Notes under the pieces: generated by a model
Told to the model about the DNA's origin: nothing
What the model saw: only the letters and a program-made list of their open reading frames with translations
Databases searched by the model: none
Position numbers and translations under genes: made by a program
DNA from: Anisodus tanguticus
Lineage: Eukaryota > Streptophyta > Magnoliopsida > Solanales > Solanaceae
DNA length: 64,000 nucleotides
Reading direction: 5' to 3'
Assembly (NCBI GenBank): GCA_034509755.1
Contig: CM067555.1
Span: 22,890,142-22,954,141 of the forward strand
Part shown: positions 33,685 to 45,003 of the stretch, one piece after another
Layout of the letters: every line of letters begins with the position of its first letter
Position numbering within the stretch: the stretch's first letter is position 1

Positions 33685-36600
33685 CCATAACTGTGGATGT
33701 AGATGACGGATACAAGTGCAACCCATAGTCTAGTGTCCCCTGAATATACCGAATGATGCGTTTGATTGCATTCATGTGCTCAACTCTGGGATCATGCATG
33801 AATAAACACACCTGCTGAACCGCATATGTAATATCCGGTCGGTAAAGGTAAGATCTTTGGAGGGCCCCCGCAAGGCGCGATACCGGGTCGGGTCCTCGTA
33901 TGGTGCACCTGCTGCGGCACTCAGCTTTGGGTTTGCATCAACCGGTGTGGAAGTGGACTTACAGGATGACATCCCAGCCCTCTCTATGATCTCAGCAGCA
34001 TACTTCCGTTGAGACAGAAACAAGCCACTTGAATGACGTTTGACGGCAATCCCCAAAAAATAACTCAACGGCCCTAAGTCCTTCATAGCAAATTCAGAAC
34101 TGAGCATGGCCATGATAGACTGACGCAAAGCATCGGAGGAGGCAGTCAAGATGATATCATCCACATATAACAGAATATAGGCCAATGATGAACCACGGCG
34201 GTAGATGAACAAAGAATTATCAGACTGCCTGTGTGTGAACCCAATAGTCGAAACAAAATCCGCAAATCGTGTATACCAGGCACGTGGAGACTGCTTAAGC
34301 CCATATAAGGACTTATTCAACAAACAGACATGATGAGGGCGGTTGGGATCTCTGAAACCCAATGGCTGATGCATATAGACCTGTTTCCTTGAGATCTCCA
34401 TGTAGAAAAGCATTCTTGACATCCAACTGATGAATCAGCCAAGTCTTTGAAAGAGCCAAGCTAAGTACAGTACGAATGGTAGCCGGTTTGACCACCGGAC
34501 TAAACGTCTCACCACAATTAATACCAACCTGCTGAGTCTTACCATCACCAACAAGTCGCGCCTTATGCCGAGCAAAGGACCCATCTGAATTCTCCTTATG
34601 AGCAAAAATCCACATAGACCTGATAATATTAGTACCATATGGACGGGGCACCAACTCCCACGTCTTATTATCAATAAGAGCATTATATTCATCAGTCATA
34701 GCAATTTTCCAATTAGGGTCATTTAATGCGGACACAGGATTGCGGGGCAAGGGGGATTTAGAGACATCCGAATGTAAGTTAAAATGTCTTTTAGGTGTAA
34801 AAATACCCCGCTGACTACGAGTGACCGGTCTATGACTCGAGGAAGAATGGAGTGAATTTTGGGAATTTTCCGGGTTCGGGACGGACCGGCTGCAGGCGGT
34901 GGGCCTGGGCCGGCCCAAATCGGTAAAAACCGGGCTCCTCGGTTTGACTGGACCATTCTTCAGAATTGGGCTGAACCGGCCCAATATCCGGAACCTGTTC
35001 CGAGCATTTGGAACAAGCGAGGGGGCGATGATATCGTGGGACCGGCGGGCGGTGGGCCCGCCGGGGGATTTTGGGCACGGGAGTTGTCCGAAAATTCCGA
35101 ATAATATACGGGGATATTTGGTCATCCAAAAAATTATACAACTTAGGTTCGGGAGTATGAACTTTCGTAAACGGAATTGAGTTTCATCAAAAATGACATG
35201 GCGATTGATTATGATTTTCTTGGAGGATAAATCAAAACACTTATAACCACGATGATTTGACGGATAACCCAAAAACACACACGGGGTAGACCGAGCCTGG
35301 AGTTTGTTAATTGTTGTGGATGGGAATAGTGGATAACACAAGCACCCAAAAATCCGAAGGTGAGAATAAGAAGGGTTCTTATTATATAAGATTTTGAGAG
35401 GGGAAGAATATGTCAGACCTTTAGACGGAATTATGTTCAGAAGGTAAGTGGCCATTTGTAGAGCATGATGCCAAAAATACGGAGGTATGGAGGCATGGAT
35501 TAGGAGAGTTCGGAAAATGTTATTTATGGAACGAATTTTGCGTTCGGCTTTCCCATTTTGTGAAGATGTATGAGGACATGAAAACTGAAAATTTATCCCA
35601 TGAGTAGCACAAAATTCTCGAAACTCCCTATTGTCATACTCTTTCCCATTATCACATTGAATATTTTTTATTTCTCTTTCGAATTGAGTACGAATGAATG
35701 CTCTAAATTTTATGAAGACGGAAAACACTTGTGATTTATTCGCAATTGGAAACGTCCACAAAAATCTAGAATAATCGTCTAAAAAGAGAACATAATATCG
35801 ATGACCCATTGAACTAAGAACAGGAGATGTCCATAAGTCGCTATGAACAATGTCAAATGGCATAGAAGTATGAGAATTGGAGTCTACAAATGGCAACTTA
35901 ACAATTTTTCCTAATGAACAAGACTGACAAATTGGAGTACGACTCGTACCCTTACAAGAAATAAAGCTATTTTTATCTAATATTGATAAAATAGAAGATC
36001 CCGGATGACCCAGACGAGCATGCCACATGGAAGGAGAGATGGCTGCAAAAGTCACGATGGCAAGGTGGACTCGATGGACGAAAACCGGGCATGATAGGAT
36101 ATAGATCCCCCCTACTATCACACCTCATGAGACGACTCCCCGTCTTGAAATCCTTCACAGAGAAACCGAAAGGATCAAATTCAACAGAAACAGAATTGTC
36201 ATTCGTGAACTTTCGGACAGACACTAAATTTTTAATCAATTTAGGAGCATGTAAAGTATTTTTCAAGAGGAGTGGTGGATTGGGGGAGACAACGTTTTTC
36301 GACCATACCCTAGAATTGGAATAGAGCGCCATTACCAATAATTATCCCCGAGGGGTGCTCAAATTGGAATAAGATGAGAGAGTACCGAGTCGGAAGTCAT
36401 GTGAGTAGTGGCCCGGTGTCCATGTACCAATTTTGGTCCGGTTGAGTCAATCCCAACGTGTGCATCGCGGCCTCGATATCGGTCCGAGTAGGGCCTCGCC
36501 GCATGATGGGCTTGCGGAGGTCGGGGCCCAAGAACTCCCGGCCGTGCTGGTCCCGGCCCGTAACTACTACCCTCGCCGCCGCTGGCCGGGCCACCGGCCG

Positions 36601-37562
36601 GTGGCCGCCACCGCCGGGCATTGGGCACTGGGCGGTGGCGCCCCACCGGCCGCCGGAATTTCGTCGCTCGCCTGGTGGTATGGGCGCGGCCCACGGTCCA
36701 CCGCCATCGCTCCACTGCCATGGGCCCCACCGTTGGGCCCATGGGGGTGGTGGGCCACCGTTCATTGGATGGGACCCACCGACGTTTTGTCGACTACCGG
36801 AACCTCCACCATTACCACCGCGTTTGCCCCCGCGGTTTTTGTTATTATTCTTGCCGCCACCATGATTATGGTTTTGGCCCGAATTATTAACAAAACCTGA
36901 AGGATTAGGAGAGGATGCCATCATGACAACCGGACTTGCTCGGTAGCCGCCTTTTTAGCCAAACCGGCTTCTTCCAACGTAAGCATGGAGCGGGCTTGAT
37001 GGAAGTCGGGAAGAGGGTTGCTTTGGCGAAGGAGAGTGCCAACACCATTATAGGCCTCCGAAAGACCGGCAACCAACTGTAGAACTAGACGATTATTTGT
37101 TACTGGTGCGCCAACGTTACGGAGTTGATCCGCCAATTCCTTTAGTTTCTTACAATATGCGAAACGTTCGGAAATACGTCAATTCGAACGAGAGAGAATT
37201 CTGCTCGAGTGTGACGATACGGGAATGCTTTGGTTGTCTTGGAATATGTCACGCAATCTATTCCATGCAGCCATAGCCGTGGTATCGGGCTCCATAATCG
37301 TCGTAGAAGGTCCACTTTGAAATAGTGGCGTATATCCACCGAAGAACGGTAGCATCAAGTGTAATCCACACCTCGGGATCCTCCGCCGGGAAGGGGTCTA
37401 GCGGGAGGAATTATGTGATGAAGAACTTGATACGAGATAGCGTGAATTTTAAACAACTCCGCCCACGTTGCATATTGAACGTTTTCCATCTCAAGAACAA
37501 TAGGGACACCGAGCTTGATATTGGAAAGCTGTGAGGGCAGGGTGAAAATTGTTCTTAGACAT
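33685..37562 (-). pseudogene. Copia gag-pol, nearly intact but broken
   Basis: Gag (37562-36400) holds MENVQYATWAELFKIHA and a glycine-, proline- and tryptophan-rich tail (PPPPWAQRWGPWQWSDGG) with no zinc knuckle. The protease motif NWYMDTG at about 36410 is followed at once by a frameshift. A 602-codon frame (36121-34313) carries integrase: WHARLGHPGSSILSILD, CQSCSLGK, FDIVHSDLWTSP, NIQCDNGKEYDN and NGKAERKIRSINN. It continues into reverse transcriptase (MWIFAHKENSDGSFARHKAR, QLDVKNAFLHGDL). A frameshift near 34400 leads to the last frame (34422-33772) with ILLYVDDIILTAS. A frameshift also lies near the gag start. Confidence 0.85.
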
Positions 37563-37600
37563 ATTTGAAAGAACAAAGAAGGAGGATAAATTTAAGAGAG
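33685..37600 (-). mobile_element. Truncated minus-strand copia element
   Basis: Coding similarity to the copia element at 49996-54925 begins on the right with the gag start (MSKNNFHPAL, ATG at 37562) and ends on the left inside RNase H at about 33685. Everything after LHLYPSSTSTV, including the rest of RNase H and the 3' LTR, is missing. No primer-binding site or 5' LTR is recognised beyond 37600. Integrase and reverse transcriptase are unusually well preserved. It is a dead copy, but a good reference for the family. Confidence 0.85.
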
Positions 37601-39761
37601 GTTTTTGAGAGCGGAAGACGAGATATTTGGAGAGAAAAACCCGAGGGAAGGGGGGGGGTTCTCGGCCAAGGATACAAAAAGTTTGAGAGAAGAAAACTTT
37701 TGTTTTGACAAATGTGATATATATACAAGGATGGCTTAGTTGTTTAGCTTTGAAAAAGAAGAGAGGAATCATTCTTAATTGGACTTGTAGCTAATCGCTG
37801 CTTAACACCACATTTTCGTTAAGGGAGAAAAAAATATCCTTAAACACCATAATTAATTACAAGTTGTGTTAATTGACTTGTGATTGAACATGATCTTTCC
37901 TAATTACTGTCATTAAGGGGGTTGATTATCAATAGTGCCATTTTACTAATTAATTTTAAGTCACTTTCTTCTTTATATGTGCGACGTGTCGGAAGATGAC
38001 AATCTAAATAACTCATCATTTGAATGTATAATCTCAAAAAATGTTTAAAAGAAAAAAGAAAATCAGTACTAACAACATTCTGTATGTTTTCTTGAATATT
38101 GGTTTCTTACAGATGCAATTTGATTTTTATTGATTACGTTAATCTTGATTCTTTTTGTCGGCTTTTTGTTAAACATTTCTACATGAATAATGCAATGAGG
38201 TGGGGAATGACCTAGAGACAAAGCAACCAACATGGGATATATAAGTTTGGCGAGTGTATAGGAGTACTTGGTTTCTTGATTCTATAGGATAGAGAAGTGA
38301 ATAAATAACACTTGTAGTTTTCAGCAATTAAATAGTATTTGTTCAAGAATATACTAAAAATAAAATAAATTAAAAGCCCTTGTGAACTTCACGTGGTGGC
38401 AGCCTGCATGGGGCAAGACAGCCTAGTCCTTCAACTTCCACAGTTGTATCATTTCATCAGACCACTTCATAACTAGTACTTTAATTTCCTTCATCTATCC
38501 CTTGTGAATCACTCGTGTGCTGGAGAAAATATAATTTTCTTTGTTTCTCTTTCCTTTTTTGGCATTTTGGGGGGGGGGGGGGGGGGGGGGGTTGGGGGTT
38601 TAAGGATGCAAGTAATGGCTAATTTAAAATATATAGTCAATGTGGACTGTGCTATATATCAATTAAATGGGGCAATTATTTTTCACACACTTACATTATC
38701 TATGTATGTAAAGTCCGATCGAACTAGAGACCCAATGAGTTCGTCTAGTCTAGATCCAACACTGGATCTGGATTCAAATTAAGGTTTCAGACAAGGGCCA
38801 AACTATGAATAGCTAAGTCAATTTTTTACTATTCAAGAATACAACTCATGTGGCGAAGCAAATGCTGGGTTTTTCAGTTCATTTGGACCCCCTTAGCTCA
38901 TTGAGTAAAGGAATTTAGATTGAAATTGGCCTTGGTGGGGATGAAGTAGTGAATATATCATATACAGGGTATGGATCCAATTGCCGCCAAAGTAGGTGTT
39001 GTTTTCAGAACAAGTCAATTGTCTCCCAATATTTAGGGTGTGTTTGGTATGGAGGAAAACATTTTCCATAAAATTCTTTCCAATTTTTCAATGTTTGGTT
39101 GATCGAATTTTTTGTTTAAGAAAATAAGTTCCATAAAATGAGAAAAACGACGTCTCTAATGAAAGTAGGAAAAACATGTTTCATAAGTGACATTTCAAGT
39201 TCATCTTCTCCTTGAACTCCACCCACCCAACTCCCCACCCCCACCCTTGACCATCCCACCCACGCCAACCCCTGAATCCTCACTATCCACTTTATCTCAC
39301 ACCTATAGTGTTTTGCTAGATTACATATAAATGCTCTTGAAATAATAGACTTTTGCTTACTTACTAAACACTAGAATATGAGTAAGAAACTCACTTGTTT
39401 TTCAAAAAAAAATATTTTGGGACAAGTAGTAGTAGTCATTCCGGTGAAAATATTGACAATCGGATGACTACATAAAATCATAAGACATATCTATAAATTA
39501 TACACTATATACATATTGTATAAAATGTGTATATACACATATAGAAAAACACAGTGCTCATATATAATTTATATACACTATATATATGAAGTGTATAATC
39601 AACGTATAGTGTATACACACTAGTTATACACATATTATATATGTTTTTGGGATACATCTTCATCGTTTTCCACCATCGTAACACTGGCTGAGCACCACCC
39701 GTTCACCACGTCGCTCCACCTCTCCACCGTGAATCGCCACTCAAAGCACCATGGTAACTAG
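37601..39761. other. Intergenic stretch with a poly-G run and a MITE-like edge
   Basis: No gene is recognised. 37600-37800 is probably the leader of the copia element. A 23-base G run lies at 38569-38591. From 39038 the sequence GGGTGTGTTTGGTATGGAGG followed by AAAACATTTTCC matches the end of a common plant hAT-type MITE, but I cannot find its partner end. 39490-39640 is rich in short TATACAC/GTGTATA palindromes. Confidence 0.4.
38569..38591 (+). repeat. Poly-G homopolymer run (23 bases)
   Basis: Twenty-three consecutive G, then TTGGGGG. It is outside any recognised element and could form G-quadruplex structures. Such runs are also prone to sequencing and assembly error. Confidence 0.9.
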
Positions 39762-42590
39762 GGTCGTTCCTATACTTTAAGGGCCCGGTGCGAGAAAAAA
39801 AAAGACACTATTTTATTCACATGAAAAAATTAAATTAACTAATTAATCAATATTAAAAAAAATTATTGATCAAAACATCAAATAAATGTATAGTAAACAC
39901 TATATTCGATTCAATGTTTTCAATTTCATTACAATAATGCTACGAAAGAGATACCTTAATGTCATTACATGAAAGATTTATAAGAAAAACTATCATTACA
40001 TTAGGCATAGAAAATTGATCTCCTTGCATTTTTATCTGCAAAGTCATTAAGCAATCTTTCATAATTAAGAATGTCTAGAAATTCACTCTCAATTGAAATC
40101 AAAGATAATGCATTCAATCTTGTCTGCGTCATGGTTGATCTCAAACAAGATTCCAACAACTTCAATCTAGAAAAACTTCTCTCTGCAGATGCAACGTCAC
40201 CGGAATAGTCAACAATGCAATGAATGAATTGAGAAAACAATTCATTCTTTTCAAAAAGTTTATTATTGCACTAGCTATTTTTGCTTCATGTGGTAGAATA
40301 TGTTGCATGATCTTCAATTCTTGATATAAATCATCCCCATCCAAATCTGAAATATTTGGTCTTGTGACCTCTTTCATTTGTAGTTTTCTTTCAAGATTCT
40401 TGCAACGAGTCTTCAAGTTCTCATCATTCAATGAGCTCAACATATCAGTTGTGAAAAGAAATCCAAAAAGATCTTCACATTCCTCATATTTTCCAAACCT
40501 TTTCTTCAATGACCCAATTGTTTGATCAACTATGTATAAAAAGTAATGAACTCTAAAAGCTTCCTCCGGAGATTCTTGTTGCATTTGGGAAGACTCACAA
40601 GAGAGCTCATCAAAATATTTCTGTCTATATATTTGTCTCTTTCTAGGAAAAATAAGATCAATCTCCATTGATGAAGCAAGTTATTTTGCGATATTGATTG
40701 CTTGTTTGAATCCAATTTCTCTATACTCTTCAAAAGAAGCAATTAACCCCTTAACATTGGCCATATTAACATCAATAAGAATATCCTCAGACTGTAAGTC
40801 TTTGCTAACAATATTAACTTTAGACAATATGTCATACCAAATAACTATGCCTACTAAAAACTCAAAGTGTTTTAGTTCAAATGTTGTCAAAGACTTAGCT
40901 TCACTTCTTATTTTGGAGTCAGTATCTCTTTCTTTCGGCAAGTTGAAGTAAAGCTTCTCTAATTTGTTGAGGTTGAAGAACTATTGCTTTAACACTTTCA
41001 ATACGACTTTCCCATCGAGTAATTGATAATGGCTTAAGAGTTAAACCCTTAGCCGTTATATTATCAATCAGAATCTTCCACCTATTTGTAGAATGAGAAA
41101 ACAATGTATATGTCCTTTGTATCACTCCAAAGAAGTCTTTTGCTTTTCCACATGAATTTGCAATATCACAAAGAGTTAAGTTCAAACAATGACAACCACA
41201 TGGAGTATATAATGCTCTAGGATTTATATCCAAAAGTTTCTTTTGTACGCCTTGGTGTCTCCCCTTCATATTGGCTCCATTATCATATCCTTGACCTCTC
41301 GCATTGTCAATATCAAAACCTATATTATTCAACACATGTTGCAACTCTTCAAACAATCATTGTCCAGATGTATCATTAACTTTTATAAATCCCAAAAAGT
41401 ATTCTTCGACTTTTATTGGAGTTACAAAAACATCAATGCATCTTATAACCAAAGACATTTGCTCTTGGTTACTAATATCAGGAGTGCAATCAAGCATCAT
41501 AGAAAAGAATTTAGCTTCTTTAATCTTTTTAAGAATAGAACTTTTGATTTCAGAAGCTAACAAACATATCAATTCATTTTGAATTTTAGGACTAAGATAA
41601 TGATGATGTACCTTATTTTCAAGATGATCCTTCATAACTGGATCCCATTCAGCAATCATCTTAATCACAGACATAAAATTTCCATTGCTATCTTCGTATA
41701 CTTTCGCATTAGTACCACGAAATGCCAAGGTTTGTTTAGCCAAAAATTTCACAACTGAAATTAATCGATGTAATACCAACCTCCAATGCACTTTTGCTTT
41801 CTTGGTTTGATCTTGAACGACATGATCAATTGTTTTACCCTTCTCTAATCGGATACGCAACTCAATTCAACTTGTGTAGTTTTTTACATGTTCAATACTT
41901 ATTTCATGCTTTTTAAGTCTACTACCAAGATGCCCCCAATCACAATATCCCTCATTTTCCAATTGACTTTGTTGAGGGCCCTTTTTAAATAACTTGCAAC
42001 AAAAACAAAATGCTTTGTCATGTGCTTTTAAATACACCAACCAATCTCTATGGTATTTTTGGCGATTTGGTAAAATTCGGGTATAGAATTCTGAAGAGAA
42101 ACGTCTCTTTGATACATCTTTTAGACCTTTTCCGATGAATACATCTCTTATAGGACCTTTTTTCCACTAATTGATCCTTCCACTTAAGATCTAAATCATC
42201 CCAATTTCTTGGATCAAAGATGTCAAGTGGAATTGATGTATTTGGTTCTTCATTCACACCATCAGATTCAGAGTGGATAATTTCATCTCCATCATCATCA
42301 CCATAATCATCGTCATGAGCTTCACCAACATTATCAACATTCTCTATGATTAAACCATTACCACTTTGATTGTCCTCAATTTCATTCACATGTTCATCCA
42401 CATCATTTTCAAATGTCAAGTCTTCATGTAATTCACCACCGTCATTTTGTTCTTCATTAGCTAAATTTTCAAGTGATGGATTTGTCGGCTTCACAACAAA
42501 TCTATCTAATGCCCCTCTTTGAGACTTGATGAACTTTTCTTCGTGTCTTTTTTTTTTACGTTTTTCATGTCTAGACGGATATTTTCGGGT
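39762..42590 (-). mobile_element. hAT-family transposon, ZMYM1-like transposase
   Basis: A near-full-length transposase pseudogene occupies most of the interval. The left edge, GGGTCGTTCC followed by AAGGGCCCGGTGCGAG, looks like a hAT terminal region, but no matching inverted repeat is recognised on the right. That side instead runs into a 41-bp tandem repeat and a copia fragment. Both boundaries are therefore approximate. Confidence 0.65.
40001..42494 (-). pseudogene. hAT transposase, TTF zinc finger/DUF4371/dimerisation (broken)
   Basis: The order on the minus strand matches plant ZMYM1-like hAT transposases. An acidic N-terminus (42494-42160) precedes a TTF-type finger with HDKAFCFCCKLFKKG near 41990. 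A DUF4371-like catalytic region contains FSMMLDCTPDISNQEQMSL (about 41480), RGQGYDNGANMKGRHQGVQ (about 41270) and SITRWESRIE. The C-terminal dimerisation region has DVASAERSFSRLKLLESCLR and RLNALSLISIE (40001-40200). Damage: a frameshift near 42160, TGA stops near 41871 and 41358, a frameshift near 40925, a TAA near 40679 and a frameshift near 40220. The catalytic DDE-type residues were not verified individually. Confidence 0.8.
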
Positions 42591-42592
42591 AG

Positions 42593-42688
42593 GACTTCAG
42601 ACTTGATGGATTTTCAAGTGATGGATTGGTAAAGACTTCAGACTTGATGGATTTTCAAGTGATGGATTGGTAAAGACTTCAGACTTGA
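42593..42688. repeat. 41-bp tandem repeat at hAT/copia junction
   Basis: The unit beginning GACTTCAGACTTGATGGATT starts at 42593, 42634 and, partially, 42675: a 41-bp period with about 2.3 copies. Part of the unit (TTTTCAAGTGATGGATT) also occurs in the hAT N-terminus at about 42467-42483. The last partial copy passes directly into copia integrase sequence. Confidence 0.9.
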
Positions 42689-43545
42689 ATTTTAGAGGGT
42701 AAATCCAGAGAAAGTGAGAAGAATCATCTAAGAACTCAAGATAGAATTTATGACCCAGAGAACTAAGAACAAGAGATGTCCATAAATCTGCATGGACAAT
42801 ACAAAATGGAGAAAACGTAACACTTAAGGAAGACTGAAAAGGGAGGCAAACGTGTTTGCCTAAACGACAAGAAAAACACGGTTGGGCAGATTTTCCACTT
42901 GGACAACAAATTAAATTATTGTTCCGAACAAAATTAAAAACAGGAGCCCATGGATGTCCAAGTCTATTGGGCAAGGTTGACGAAGAGATAGTTGCTAAGG
43001 CGGTGGGAGGAGAGACTTGGGCATTAAGAGATGTGGGAGGGGTGACACTGACAGCGGGCGTGGATAGGAAAGGATAGAGGTCCCCTCACTGTTTCATCTC
43101 GTAAGGAGTTTCCGGTACGTAGGTCCGTTACGGAAAACCCAAACGAGTCAAAATTGATTGATACAGAATTATCCGTGGCAAATTTTCTAATGAAGATTAG
43201 GTTCTTGATAATATTTGGGGCATAGAGGACATTATTTAGGGAGAAATGGGAATGCAGCGGTGGGGTTAGTGTATGGCAAAATCCTTGAATTGGAATGCGA
43301 TGACCGCTTCCAACCATAATAGATTGTGGAGTATGTAAACTTCGTAATTGAGGAAGATTACCAGAATTATTAGTGAGGTGAGACGTGGCGCCCGTATCCA
43401 TATACCACGCATTATTGGCTGTCGTAGAGTCAATGTTACGAAAGCCGGGCCAAAATTGGATTGGGAGATGCCTGGAGCGAGCTGGTAGGCTCTCGGTAAT
43501 TGGGCTCAAAATTGATTTCCAGAATTGGATGGTGTGGGAGAAGTC
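42689..43545 (-). pseudogene. Copia gag stub, protease and integrase N-terminus
   Basis: An ATG at 43545 starts MTSPTPSNSGNQF, which resembles a Gag start. The sequence then passes almost at once to a region just before protease, so nearly all of gag is deleted. Protease has NAWYMDTGATSHLTNNSG (about 43400), followed by FDSFGFSVTDLRTG. Integrase has the zinc-binding RLGHPWAP and CFSCRLGKHVCLPF and the start of the core (IVHADLWTSLVLSS, FLDDSSHFLWIYPL) before ending at the tandem repeat. Frameshifts separate the parts. Confidence 0.75.
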
Positions 43546-43738
43546 ATTATAGTGGATTTGAAAAAGAACAAAACTTTAATTGTTCTCGGGTGATGAATCA
43601 GAAACAGAGAAAGAAAAAAAACGGACGATTTATTATTTCTCGAGCAGGGGAGAACGAAAGAAAACATAAAAAAAAATTAGAGGGTAAAGTTTTGTATTTG
43701 GCTTGGTTCTCGTGTAAAGGTAGAGAAAGAGAAGTAGT

Positions 43739-44583
43739 TAGGGGTGGGCAAAAAAACCAGAGAATCGAAAAAACCGAACCGAACCGAATTTTGGTTCGGT
43801 TTTTTCTCAGTTTTTTTTAAAAAATAGATTTTTTGAAAAAACGAACCGAATAAGGATTTAGTGATTCAATTTGGTTTTTTAATTTTCGATACGAACCGAA
43901 TCGAAAAAACCGAATTAAATATATAATTATTCTTAGTTTTTATTTTATGCTACTACTATCTCTTGAATCATAGCCATTGAAGTCAATCTATGAAGATTTT
44001 ATGGAAGTCGAATGCGGCATGAACTTGATTAACATATCACGGAAGCATTGACATAAAATATAGGGAGAGAAAGTAGTTGTAAATTGGTGAAACTTTAAAT
44101 GGTCATAACTCTGCACTCGGATGTCCGTTTTACCTTTTTTTTTATTTTGGGTATTTTTCGAGACGGGGCTGGCCTAAACGCCACAAGGCGGTTTGACGCA
44201 GCCAATTTTTATGAAAACTTCCGTTTTCCCAATCAATTTGTGTTTCCCCCAAATCGGTTTCTAATTTTCCTTTTTCTTTAGTAAACATCGCACGATACAC
44301 AATAGATTTCAACATCGAAATTTCATGGTAGTGTAGGTGTGAATGTCAATTTCAGTTTTGAAAATTTAATTTTTTTTTAAAAATAAAAAATTCCTCGACC
44401 CGTCTCGACCCGTCCCGACCCGGCCCACTAGAAAAAACTGATATAATCCGATACGTTCGGCGATATAAACCGAACATATCAGTTTTTTTTAAGTTGTATT
44501 CATTTTTTTTTTAAAACCGATTTTTATTCGGTTCATATTTTTCGGATACAATACCGAATTGAACCGATATACGCCCACCCCTA
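43739..44583. mobile_element. hAT-type MITE with TAGGGGTGGGC ends
   Basis: It begins TAGGGGTGGGC and ends GCCCACCCCTA, a perfect 11-bp terminal inverted repeat. It is flanked by 8-bp duplications GAAGTAGT (43731-43738) and GAAATAGT (44584-44591), which differ at one base; 8 bp is the hAT target-duplication length. Subterminal regions are full of ACCGAAC/GGTTCGG repeats in both orientations. It carries no transposase. Confidence 0.8.
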
Positions 44584-44830
44584 GAAATAGTTGAGTTTTG
44601 TATTTGTCTTGGTTCTCGTGTAAAGGTAAAGAAAGAGAAGTAGTTGGTCTGCCAGCACGGGGGAGGGGTGCAGTCCTAAGGAAAAGTACATGTTGCTTTT
44701 TCTGGGAAACGAACAGAAACATGGGGGAGGGGGGGCAGGCCTGTAGCTCTGACAAGCAGAGGAAAGAGAGCACAAGTCGGTGTTCTCGGGCAGATTGCTG
44801 GAAAGAGAAAAGAAAACTTTAGGGTTCAGG

Positions 44831-44842
44831 TTTCTGATACCA
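44831..44842 (-). other. Primer-binding site of truncated copia element
   Basis: The minus strand reads TGGTATCAGAAA directly next to the LTR that starts at 44843, as expected for a tRNA-Met-primed copia element. Confidence 0.75.
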
Positions 44843-45003
44843 TGTAGAATTGTATTAATCTCCTTGTAGAGTCTTTCTCATTAATACAAATATATATAGG
44901 TGTACAATGTTGAATCCTTCTATAATAAGAATCTCAATCCTACCATAATTATACAATACAAAATATGGTAAATTATGTAATCTATACACGTGCTAATAAT
45001 ATA
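44843..45003 (-). repeat. 5' LTR of truncated copia element
   Basis: It starts TGTAGAATTG on the plus strand next to the primer-binding site, and is AT-rich with ATATATAGG and ATACAATACAAAATATGG. The outer end near 45003 is estimated, because no partner LTR is present. Confidence 0.5.

Larger units (their letters stand above)
42689..45003 (-). mobile_element. Truncated, gag-deleted minus-strand copia element
   Basis: On the right are an LTR (44843-about 45003) and a primer-binding site, on the left the integrase. Between lie a leader interrupted by a MITE (43739-44583), a few codons of gag, the protease and the integrase zinc-binding region. Integrase core, reverse transcriptase, RNase H and 3' LTR are absent, cut off at the tandem repeat joining it to the hAT pseudogene. 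Confidence 0.75.

Noticed and set aside
36433..36900. Long plus-strand frames of 135-155 codons in GC-rich DNA
   Set aside because: They are antisense to the copia gag tail on the minus strand; the high GC content keeps several frames open and no family motif is present.
42593..42688. Short regularly spaced repeats reminiscent of a CRISPR array
   Set aside because: The repeats are contiguous with no spacers, there are fewer than three copies, and the context is plant transposons.
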